32,991 bases of DNA from Hypsibius dujardini. Taxonomy: Eukaryota; Tardigrada; Eutardigrada; Parachela; Hypsibiidae. Position 1 is the first letter of the stretch. Each line of letters starts with the position of its first letter. This document shows positions 20,712 to 30,644 of this stretch, in pieces. Under the pieces are notes generated by a model. That model was not told the origin of the DNA. It did no database searches and saw only the letters and a program-made list of their open reading frames with translations. The position numbers and the translations under genes were made by a program. The DNA lies in the NCBI GenBank assembly GCA_001579985.1, contig LRSR01000436.1, positions 1-32,991 on the forward strand, read 5' to 3'.

Positions 20712-23132
20712 CTACTGGGTCTTTTCTTTGCCTTGAATAACTTCACCGGGTAAAAACACCTTTCGCCGTGCTTCACTTCCCGTGAACAGAAGTTTGTGCT
20801 CCCCGGTCGTGAGCAAATGCCACGCCCGCGGTACGGACCTCTTCTCCAGCATCTGGAAGCCGATGCGATTCTCATTCCAGCTGACCGCGTAGATCAGGTA
20901 GACAGTCCAGAAGAATAAACACAGTCCCGCACAGCTGGCGATGAACATCCACACGGGAATCAGCGCATCTGGTGTGTCTCCAAAGCCCGACGGCATTATC
21001 ACAAACTGCGTGGCCAGATTGCAGAAGCTGTAGTTGGGCTCCAAGACTTGCGCTACAAACACGTAGGCCGCAGCGTGGTCCGTGGGGAATTCAATCGCAT
21101 TAACACCGGATGCATTAAGGATTTCGTAGTTTTTGGCCTCGGACGGGCCGGATTCCGTCGCGGTCGGGGTGGTGAAGCAGGACTTGTAATTAGGCGGGCC
21201 CCAGCAGGCGTAGCTGTCGGATGGTTTGACCTTCACCGGGTTCAGCTCACATTCGCTGATGCTGCTGGTGGTTTGCGCTGCACGCAGACACTGTGCGTCT
21301 TTCTCCGAAGCGTTGTATGTAAAATCGTTCCTCCAGTTTTCCTCGAAGAGGTAGAAATCCACGCTGACGTTTTCGATAAGATTTCCGAAATAGTATAGAC
21401 CGAATTTCGGTACGTATGGGTCGCGGTAGTAGGGTGCGTCGCACATTAGACCCGATGGTATGCTCACATTCTGGTTCGTCCCGTGCGGACCTGGAACGAA
21501 ACAGTTGTTTTCATTATTATTTTCAGCGGCTTTAACTTATGGCGAAAATATGTATTCTCGCGTTAGACAGGGACAGTCGTACTGGAGTGGAACGTGTGCA
21601 CGGTTGTGTCCATCGTACACACCAGCACAAGCGCCGCGTGGCCGATTAAATGCTCCACAGCTCGTACGCTGTCCCGGTCTAACGCGAGAATGCAGTACCG
21701 ATATATTGTGACAATTCAGAGTTCACCAATATTCAGACAGTATTCTCTGTCTCGCCTTCGCGCACTCACCAGTTAATAGCTCCCCCTAATAGTATGTTGA
21801 GATTAAAAGCTTACCTAAGTACGTCTTGGGGATCGTTAACGTAGCCGGGTACGCCGCGCTGCAAGGGTTTTGCGGGATCAGTCTGATGGACAATCCAGCG
21901 GGACAAGTCGCTTGCGTAAAGAAACAGCGAATAGACCTCTTTGTGCAAGACGGTGCCACCAAGGAAGGATGAATGCACACCGCACTCATCGGGCTTTCCC
22001 GTGCAATTGAGACCATCCCGTCGCCCTTGCTGTAAGCGTTCTGCATGATGATGGTCTTGACGACCCGCACCATGTCGCCGAACACCTGTCGGTCCTCCAG
22101 AACCGTCGTGTTCATATCGTAGTCGGTGAACGGTTCGTTAGCCAACGGTCGTGACACCACAACGTCGAGTGAAAGTGCAGCCTTCGTTTGATCAGCCAGC
22201 GTCATGATGGAGTTGGCCACAGGGAACCACAGCGTCGTCAGGACCTTGTACGTCGCTCCGATATCCACGGCGTAGAACAGATCATCCCCCTGGGCGTCGA
22301 AGATGGAATAGGGGCAGGCTGGGGGCTTATCCCCGCCGAGGTTCATGATCTGCGTGGTGGTGTCGAGGTATTGCTTCAGCTTGCCGTCCGGCATTTGAAT
22401 GAGCCATGCTTGGTCGAAACGATCCAAGCGCAGGAGCCAGTTGTCCTGGATGTCTTCCTTGATGATGGTCATCCAGTCCGAATTGGCATCTCCAAGGTAA
22501 ATGTGCGCGGACTTTGCGTTGTTATCGGCACCCGCGGCGTCCATGGCCGTGATGAAAAACAAGCTGCCACTTTGAGCAAACTGGGCCATTAGGATGGGCT
22601 GGGTCGGGATCTACGGACACGTGCCAGGACGTTACGTTACGTTACGTTACGTTAAACGGAACTATAACTATTCTGCAACATGGATTTTATGGCCGAGAGA
22701 AAAGTGGGATTTCACCTACCGCAGTTGTGGATGGGTATGCGGTTGCGTCAGTGATGGGCTTGTTGGTCAGCTTAAACGGTCTTCGTTGGTCAGGAAGAAC
22801 TCGTATAATTGATGCCAGAAGGGTCACTGCCACACTTGGCGGTCCGTGTATGAAGGAGTAAAGCCGCGCCTGAGGGTAGGGAGATGTCGAGAGGACACCA
22901 CTCCCGCCGAAGGTTTTCGTGGGGTCAGGCACGGCTCCTGCCACTAACCCCAGCCAGTTGTGATCACCACCCGTGTTGTAGTAGTAATGGATGAAAACAC
23001 CCAAGGTCGCAGAGTTGAACAGTATAAAACAAGCCGGCCGTCCCGGAGTGCGGTCGAGGGAAATGTCTGTGTGAACAATAACAAACAATATAAAATTCCG
23101 TAATGCACTGTTCGCATAGAAAGTGATGGAAC

Positions 23133-23181
<49 letters not shown>

Positions 23182-26006
23182 GACTGACTGTCTGCCTGTT
23201 TACCTGTTGTGAATATACACAAAACGTCGCACTCACCAATTATTTTACCGTCCTTTAGTAGTACTGGAGGAACTGAAACGGTGAAGTATTGGGTTGGCGA
23301 GTCATCGTACGTCCCCATGACGAAGGCCTCATTAGTCCACGCCACGAAGACATCGCGTGCTGCGGTATTGGACGGGCTAGTGCACCATTCGGGCACCTTG
23401 ATCCCCATGAGCTTCCCGAGAGTCAGCGTAGTTGACGTTGGGGTGAGCAGTGTGGCAAGTCCGTTAGTCACAGCTCGGTTCAGTGCGTATAGCGGCCCGT
23501 CATCCAGCAAGAAGTAAATGAAAGACTTAGTAACATGAAGGTCCGCCACGGTCGCGGATGTCAGTGCGCCCAGTTGGACGGTAAGTGGGGCCGACGTGGC
23601 AAACTCGTCGGTGGTGTAGTAAAAAATTCCCGCTTTGGAAATGCCGATTATGAAATTGGAATTGCACGGCTCATAGCGCAGGGCTGCGGTCCCTTTGGCC
23701 CAGATCAATGTGGTCCCAGCGATTGGCGGGATGAATTGGAACTTCGGTCTGCTGAGGACTAAGGTATTCGATGATACCGTGTAGCCAAAGTAGTAGGGCT
23801 GTCCGGATGTAACTACCTGCACTTTCTGCTGGTATGTCAGGTCGACGGGCAGATTCTTAGGGGCATACCGCAGACTTTGTAAGTCACTCCCCTGACGGTA
23901 CAGGGAGGGGTTGCTGTCGTTGCCCAACTGGGGCAGTGATGATGCTACTTAAATGCAAGCGATATTACACTTAACAGTACGATTGCGTATTTATTCAAGT
24001 TATATAAAGACGACAAGGTTTGCTTCAGAGACGCGCCCAATGTTCATTTAGTGGTGCAATCATCTCTCGTTAAAAACACGTGGCGATGCTCTAGTCAATG
24101 TTAATGGTATTTTTGTTTCTCTATGTGTCTTCCCCTTTTTCAGTGACTGGTCAAATTCAGTAAGAAATATAACAATTTCAGGATAAGTTTTAAAAAAATT
24201 TCTAGTCCACTAGCGCACTTATTTTCAAGAACTTCATCGCGCACCCGGTTTGGTTTACCGTTATTCAGTCGGTGTTTATAGTAGCCGTAGCGGTCATTGG
24301 GAGTTTTCGGGCAAGTGAAAACGTAAAAGCCATTTTTACTGTCCGCGACAGGAGCCACGGCTGCATCGCAGTAGAAGAACACATCGAATTGGTCGCGGAA
24401 GCTCGTTGTCAGTCGTGGCGACAATCCCATTCGCTGAAACGCACGTGTGATATCCGCGTTTGCCGGGCTAGGTGCAATATCCGATCCCGTGCTGCTGAGC
24501 GTCGAATCGTCTTTGCTATGTCTGCCTTGGATCCACAAGCGAATCGTCAGGTGGTCATGGGTCTCCCAATCGACGTTTTGAATGATGCTTCCGTCGGGCT
24601 CTCGGGCAACTGCAACGGCATACCAGCCGTAGAGGTCTTGGCAGTTTGTTACCGCCACTTTTATTTGCACAGCCGGAGACGACCGCGCTGTGATGAGGTA
24701 CGTTTGGGCACTGCTGCATTTTATATCGAAATGAGCCGACGAGTTGGCGGTGTGGGCGACGAGATCGCCGATCAGGGTACAGTACCCGGACGGAGATGCG
24801 CTCCATGCGGCGTCAATGTCGTCTGTGGCGTCATTCGGTGTGAGCGTCAGTCTAAACTATTTTCAAATATTTCATTCACCTCACATAGAGACTAGCACGG
24901 GGTACTCCAGACTAGCACAGGGCATCAAAGACTAGCAGGGGTACCCCAGACTAGCACGGGGTACCCCAGATTAGCATGGGGTACCTCAGACTAGCACGGG
25001 GTACTTAAGACTAGCATGGGGTACCAAGACTAGCACAGGGTACCCCAGACTAGCACGGGGTACCCCAGATTAGCATGAGGTACCCAAGACTAGCATGGGG
25101 TACCCCAGACTAGCAGGGAGTACCAACCCAAGCAACTCCCCATGAGCAGCCCTGCGGGACTAGCAAATGTCTGGACCTCTGACACTGCCCAGCGCTCAAT
25201 TTTTGTCAGATCTGGCTCAGATCTGGTGAAATCCCATGTACAATCTCACGAGATCTGACGAATTTAACGTACTATTCTTGGCAAGAGTGTTGGGTGAGAA
25301 ATCCGGCAGTTCTCGCCAGAAAGCTCTTAAAAATCTCTGACAAGATCTCTGCCAGATCTCACCAGAATGGCCAGCTACAATTTCACAAAAGAAATATCTG
25401 GTGCATTTCTGGCAAGGAAGTTCTCGTATAATTCTGGCCAGAAAGTTTTGTGTAATTCTAACTAAAAAATCCTCTTGTAATTCTGCTCAAAATTCAGCCG
25501 AGATTTTTCTCGCATGAGTCTCGTGTGATTCTCACCGAATTCTCACTTGCCTCTGGCCAGAAAGTCCGAACAGATCTCGTGAGGACTTTTCTCACCGATT
25601 CTTGCCCAATTTGAAGTATTCTGGCCCAGTTCTGGCCCAGATCTCATGAGAACATGCTTTCTCACGTAGTCTGGGCAGATAGTTTGGCGCTGGGTGCCAC
25701 ACACTGCTAGTCCCACAATAGCACCTCCAAGGGAGTTAATTGGATTGCCACAAGCTTGGTGGCATAGACGCAACCATTACAACTTGGTGCACATATATTC
25801 ATAGCATTTTCTGTGAACGATCAAAACAAATGGAGCCTTACAGGCACGTTGACACATAACTGCGTAGGGTCACCGCCCAGTCCGGCATAAGACATTCCGG
25901 TTGCCGCAACCGCTTCCACCACACATGGCTGCCCAAAAATTAAGATGATGAAAATGGCGCAGGGTACAAGAAACTTCGACGGAGCTAACAGCACCAAGTA
26001 GCGCAT
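20712..26006 (-). CDS. CatSper auxiliary subunit-like membrane protein
   Basis: Six exons join with matching phases: 26006-25842, 24856-24259, 23944-23237, 23066-22720, 22610-21815 and 21490-20712, about 1130 residues. Residues 1 to about 32 are a hydrophobic signal peptide (an alternative Met lies 13 codons earlier). The large extracellular part has strand-rich segments such as FIIGISKAGIFYYTTDEFAT, as in the beta-propeller of CatSper beta/gamma/delta/epsilon. The C-terminal ectodomain carries ordered cysteines and YEILNASGVNAIEF, then VFVAQVLEPNYSFCNLATQF, matching the conserved end of CATSPERD/E (a DPxYSxC motif). A single span at about residues 1048-1073 and a 57-residue tail complete the family layout. 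In mammals these subunits cap the sperm calcium channel. Length suits beta or gamma, while the C-terminal motif looks closest to delta/epsilon, so I do not name the paralogue. Introns carry a MITE, a minisatellite and simple repeats. Confidence 0.75.
21551..21695. mobile_element. TA-flanked MITE, family 1, copy 3, intronic
   Basis: 145 bp in intron 5 of the CatSper-like gene. Ends read TGTATTCTCGCGTTAGACAG and, inverted, CTAACGCGAGAATGCAG. TA lies outside both ends (21549-21550, 21696-21697), and the first C of the family end is missing on the left. Confidence 0.88.
22629..22653. repeat. (ACGTT)5 in intron 4
   Basis: Five exact copies of ACGTT within the 109-bp intron 4 of the CatSper-like gene, close to the acceptor in the minus sense. 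Confidence 0.95.
23131..23201. repeat. (TGTC)n microsatellite in intron 3
   Basis: Tetranucleotide array within intron 3 (23067-23236) of the CatSper-like gene. It fills nearly half of the intron. Confidence 0.97.
24890..25128. repeat. 20-bp minisatellite, about 12 copies
   Basis: Degenerate head-to-tail units of GACTAGCACGGGGTACCCCA, some 19 bp. It lies in intron 1 of the CatSper-like gene, starting about 33 bases from the exon 2 acceptor. Each unit contains GGGGTACCCC, a palindrome. Confidence 0.95.
25180..25705. repeat. Palindrome-rich degenerate repeat block
   Basis: About 520 bp built of recurring, diverged strings such as TTCTGGCCAGAA, AGATCTCGTGAGATCT-like pieces and TCTCACCAGAAT. 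The ends look inverted to each other: CACTGCCCAGCGC at the left, GGCGCTGGGTGCC at the right. Noncoding, within intron 1 of the CatSper-like gene. Possibly an inverted-repeat transposon with internal repeats. Confidence 0.5.
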
Positions 26007-26826
26007 GGTAGCTATGCATGCGTGCCAATACTGCAAACTAACCACTATCGTCTGAACGAGTGATTATCACGAGACTAACGCGACAGGTTTTTAGTGGATT
26101 GTAAACATCTGCGTCTGAATGCCATGTCGATGCAAGTCCAAAACTTAAGGCACATCTGTAACTATCCAAATTACGTGCAATCGAGAATCGTGGATTTCTA
26201 CTCAGATAACACTGCAGGGTCTCTATGCAACACTAATGTGGGCCTGAGGATAATTGTTCGTCATTCATTTTGCATTGTACCTGACAGAGGAGAGAGGTCC
26301 GTCTTACCGTTTTGTCTGACCGCTGATCGCTATCTTGATATCCTTAAACGAAGTCGTTTAGAACGTGTGATCAACACACAAACTTCACCAGTTGAATTGT
26401 TGGCTTCATTTTTTGAAGCAATGATCATTTCTACACGCGAGCATCACACTTCACTCGGTTAAGTGGCTTGTGTCAATTACCAAGCTAGCCGATTGTAATT
26501 GTTGAAGGGTCTACTAAAACGAATTGCTCTGCGATTGCAAGTACGGGACGTCTTTCATTCATTCGTCACTTGTTGGCTGCTTGACCTTGACCAAGACGTA
26601 CTCGCGTGTTGCCAAGTTGGCTTTCGCAGTGGATAGCGCAAACACTTCATCTGACGGGGCGGTATTTAAAGGATAAAGTAAACACAATACTATAAGACAT
26701 ATTCCCTTCACATATTTGCCTGTTGTGCCCAAAAAGCATATGCCGCTGCTGGCCGGAATCGCACCGGACCTTCATTGTACCCAGTGGTGATAAATACGAC
26801 TGAGCTATCTGGAATAAGTGCTATCG
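26007..26826. promoter_or_regulatory. Divergent intergenic region, shared upstream sequence
   Basis: 820 bp between the start of the minus-strand CatSper-like gene and the plus-strand coiled-coil gene, so it should hold both promoters. GGTATTTAAAGG near 26661 is a possible TATA-like element for the plus gene. An open frame at 26094-26462 has no Met start and no recognisable domain. Confidence 0.4.
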
Positions 26827-29800
26827 ATGCCACGCCGCGGTCGCTCGAAGACGTCAAATGGCGAAAGCGCCGAGTTCAGAGATTCCGGCAGCAAACGCAA
26901 CCGATCCCGTCACGGAAAGAGCGACAACAAAAGCGGCGCTTCCGGGGGCTCCACGGTTTCGGCCCCCAACAACGCGAAGCTCGGTGCCGCACCCTCCGTT
27001 CAGGATGGAGCAGACCGAGCGGCGGCGACCAGGAAGAAGTCCCGTGGCGGATCGAAACGGAGGCTGAGGGAGAAGTTGTACAAGGAGATGATCAACGGAT
27101 GTGCCAGTTGTTTCCGCAGAATGAAAAAGGGCAGAAAAGGTGGCAAGCACCACCGTAAGGGTCATCACGGAGACTCGGAGAGCGGACACAGTGATCACAG
27201 TGGACACAGTGGACACAGTGATCACAGTGTGCACAGTGGACACAGCGGGGGTGATAAGAAGAAGAAGAAAAAGAAATGGCCTTGGCAGAAGGAAAAGAAG
27301 AGCAAGTCCGGCTCAAAGGGTCGCGACAAGCACGCAGGCGGTGATGCAGCCAAGGCGGCGGTGGTCAACTCAGCCGCTTCTTCGTCGTCCGTCGCGTCAG
27401 TCGGGGAGCACGGTGATAATAGAAGTGACGGAAGTGGGCATTCTGTTGGCAAACGGAGTAAGCACAGCAGTCGAAGCAGCTTGAAGTCACGCAGTCGGGG
27501 TGGGGCGGTTTCGACTGCCTCGAGTCGTGACAGGATGAACGTTAAGTTTAACGAGTCGGTGCGGGTGCAGGAGATCCCGCATAAGGACGCCAAGTCGGAC
27601 CCGGGATTGGTGCATGAAGCGGTCAGTTCGGGTGATCAGATGGCGGCTGCGCAGGCTGCTGCACACTTTCAACTGGCGCAAGTTCACCATCCACATCATC
27701 CACAACAGGGTGGACATCACCCGCAGCAGGACGCTCATCATCATCAGGCACATCAGCATCCGAGTGATGGTTCGGTGGATGGGAGCGCATCGGGCGATCT
27801 TGATCTTATGGGGTCACCGAATTCGCAGCTGGATATGCATGGGGATGATTCCATTATGGAGTTGAATCAGGATGAAGAACCGCCGGGGGCTCTTGGTAAG
27901 CTATACAATGCTGGATAACAATCGAAAGAAATGCAGGAAGACTGACAAACACACAGACAGGCAGACAGACAGGCAGACAGACAGACAGACAGACAAACAC
28001 ACAGACACACAGACAAACAAACAGACACACAGACAAACACACAGACACACAGACACACAGACAAACAGACAGACAGACAGACAGATAGACAGCATAGACA
28101 CACAGACACACAGACATGCCTGTTCTAAGCTTGATTATTCATCGTATTACCTTGCTGTAGGAATGTGTCCCACTCAAAGTGAGCACGACCTTGCAAAGGG
28201 CCTAGATACGTTCTCTGCGAAGTCGACAAATTCGGCTGTGTTGGACGATATTTCACACATCTACGATCCTTGCGGCAAGTACACGCGCAAAGAATTGGTC
28301 TGCATGATGGAGAAACTGGTCAGCGGAATTAACGCCCGAGAATCCCTAAAAGCCCGGTACGACGAAGAGATTACCCGTCTGTCCATTAGTAACGAATACT
28401 CGGGTGACAAAATCAAAATGGCGAACGAGCGGCTCCTTTGCCTGGTTCAGGACCAGAAGAATCTCGATCTAGCCCTGAAAAACAGCTCGGAAAAGCTCAG
28501 TCGAAATTTCCTGCAGCTGACTAGGGAACGAAAACGGGTCGCCGGAGCGGTAGACCTTCGCGAGGATTTCGACAAGTACCTTCAGACGCAAATCAGCACG
28601 AAAACGAAATTCGTCCAAGATTACGCTCAGATATTGGGGAAGCTCGAAGGTCTGGTGGATGATTCCTCGTTGCAGTGGATCCAACGGGAGACCATGATCA
28701 GCACGGAGAGTGAAGCTCTTGAACGGGTACATCGATCCGCGGAGAAGGAACACAGCAACCTTCAGGCGGAAATGAACAAACATGAAGCGCTCTTTGCCAC
28801 TCGAGTAGCGCAGAATAAGAAACTCGAGTCCGTGGTGCAGAATGAGCTGGAGAAGTACGCGAAGAAACAACAGGAAATTCTCAAGTTCAATGAGAAGCGT
28901 ATTCGGGCCCTCGAAGGTTGTATTAGAACGATGCAGCTGGATCGGGAGGTGATGTACGGTGAGATTGCGGAGAACCGTCACCGATTGAAGGAGGTGGTCG
29001 AAGGGCGGATCAACGCGTTGATGGATAAAGTGCATCAGTACAAGGATATTTTGAAGACGGTGCGGGAAGAGGTCGAGAATCTACTCTGCTCCTGTCAAAC
29101 AGGTAAGGAATAACAGTCAGACACGATTCCGAAAGAACCCAAATTTTGAAAACAAATTTTGAAAACAAATTTGACAACAAAAAATGTAATTAACTAAATA
29201 GAAACTAAACGTATTTATTACTACAAATATGCGCGCTAAATACAAATACCGCTTAATCGTGCCATTCCAGATAACGTAGCGAGCCTCCGCATATCTCCGG
29301 CACTCAGCACCTACACCAAGCTGATCGGTGCCCTCGACCTGGCCAGTTTGGAGCGAAAAGTCAACTGCGCCGAAAAGTGCTGCGAACGAGCCGAGCTCGC
29401 TTTCAAAAATCGCAACAATCAAAAACGGGATTTATACGAAATTCGGAGGTCCCACGTTGACAGCCAGCGCAGACAGATGCTGGACAGCGAGCAAGAGTAC
29501 TTTCTGATGGAACCCGTCGAGGTACCCGGAACCGAATCCAAGTCCGAGTTCAAACGTTCCGTGGATGACTTCACCAGTTGTGGATACAAGTACGCATCGG
29601 GTGCGGCCACAGCTCCGACCGCCCAGTTGGATGAGCAAACACAGGAGCCGGAGAAGAAAGAAGGCGGCACGCAGTCCGCGCAAGAGGTTCGTTCTTCCCT
29701 GAAGCCCAAGACCGAAGAAGCGCGCTACTCCAAGGCGGTGGAAGACTTCCTCACAGCGGGCTTGACGGGAAACGTTGCCGATGCAGAGAAAACCGTCACG

Positions 29801-30001
29801 ATGAATGAGACAGACCATCTACTGCAGCTGCAGCAGTCTCTAAAGCTGGATGAAAAACCGGGAATGAGACGGAGGTCGATGCTTCAGTCGCTCTCAGCAA
29901 GCCCTAAGAATGTGGTCAATTCTGTGAATGATGCATTTAAAAAAATTTCCAACAATATACACATTAGTGGTATTGGCGGCAAAAAGGACCGAGCAGATTA
30001 A
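26827..30001 (+). CDS. Basic/His-rich protein with long coiled coil
   Basis: Exons 26827-27895, 28161-29102 and 29271-30001 join in phase (G|GA and G|AT) to give 913 residues. I do not recognise it as a whole. Residues 1-150 are strongly basic, with a [15 protein letters not shown]-type repeat near 118-141 and a lysine run before WPWQKEKK. A histidine-rich stretch lies near 286-312 ([15 protein letters not shown]). Exon 2 is almost wholly alpha-helical coiled coil (e.g. [21 protein letters not shown]), continuing into exon 3 ([19 protein letters not shown]) and ending in a polar tail. The helix-rich middle could be a BAR-type module or a filament-forming ciliary protein; the sequence does not decide. 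No signal peptide or membrane span. The start is the first ATG after an in-frame GTG; an upstream noncoding exon is possible. Intron 1 carries a (GACA)n array. Confidence 0.8.
27945..28115. repeat. (GACA)n/ACAC microsatellite in intron 1
   Basis: Mixed GACA and ACACAGAC array within intron 1 (27896-28160) of the coiled-coil gene. It is open in several frames on both strands and is not coding. Confidence 0.97.
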
Positions 30002-30189
30002 AATCCGCGTCCCAGAGTTATTGTACTGTACAATTTCAAGTGGGTCGAAGCGAGTTGGTCGAAGCGAGCGGTTCAGTGCTTCCATACGGAAAGGTTTGTC
30101 AACTGGAACGAAGGATTCCAGATAAGTAATATCCCCTGATTATTCAAAACGGCGCACCGGAATTTGACTTTTGCTTCACCACCCAGAAA

Positions 30190-30440
30190 TTAATCTCGCT
30201 CAAATTCGATCAACTTTTTGCATCGAAGAATCCAACTACGGAAGACGTCCAGAAGACCATTTTGAAAGAGCTCGGGGAGGCGGCCCTGCACTGCGCCGTC
30301 AAGCTCTTCTGTCCCAAAACTCCGCCCCCGAAGAGTCTCTTTAAGTTTGGGAAATAAAAAGAAATTGCAGGGCGACAGATCAAGAGAATAGGCCGGACGA
30401 GGTAAATTGTGTAGGACGAGGTAGTTCACAAACGAATGGA
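30190..30440 (-). pseudogene. Mariner transposase C-terminal relic
   Basis: Minus-strand reading of about 80 residues matches the end of mariner-type transposases: PRPAYSLDLSPCNFFLFPKL (family YSPDLAPxDFxLFPKLK), then a LRGRSF segment, then WILRCKKLIEFERD (family W..R..KCI...GDYF). The residue after SPC is Asn, where the family has the last catalytic Asp of the DD34D triad. The first two Asp residues and the DNA-binding domain are absent: upstream of residue 1 the frame is closed. A dead 3' fragment, in opposite orientation to the flanking genes. Confidence 0.85.
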
Positions 30441-30644
30441 GATTTCAGAGTACGCTTCTCGCTGGTTTGATTTCTGATTTTTGCCATCCAATTTAACAAG
30501 GCTTCAGGTCATGACCTTGCCAATGCTTGACTACGCATACGCGGTAGAAAGTCGCCCCATAAACTGAGTATCGATTGGCAAACCTGAACAACTTGGAGGA
30601 ATGAACTTATTGTTTGACTGAAACGCAACGCCCAGTGGTCGCTC

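Noticed and set aside
21460-21776. Open frames over 21460-21776 and similar ones at 12379-12773
   Set aside because: They derive from family 1 MITE copies; the same peptide strings (AWPIK, STARTLS) recur because the element does.
24272-24895. 207-residue plus-strand open frame
   Set aside because: Antisense of CatSper-like exon 2, and it runs into the minisatellite.
24890-25128. Regular repeats as a possible CRISPR array
   Set aside because: Units are contiguous and have no unique spacers, there are no cas genes, and the context is an animal intron.
26094-26462. 122-residue plus-strand open frame
   Set aside because: Begins at TTG, with no domain, no splice partner and no signal peptide; lies in the divergent promoter region.
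27854-28117. Cys-rich minus-strand frames that look like small disulfide proteins
   Set aside because: Translation of the GACA/ACAC array in intron 1 of the coiled-coil gene.
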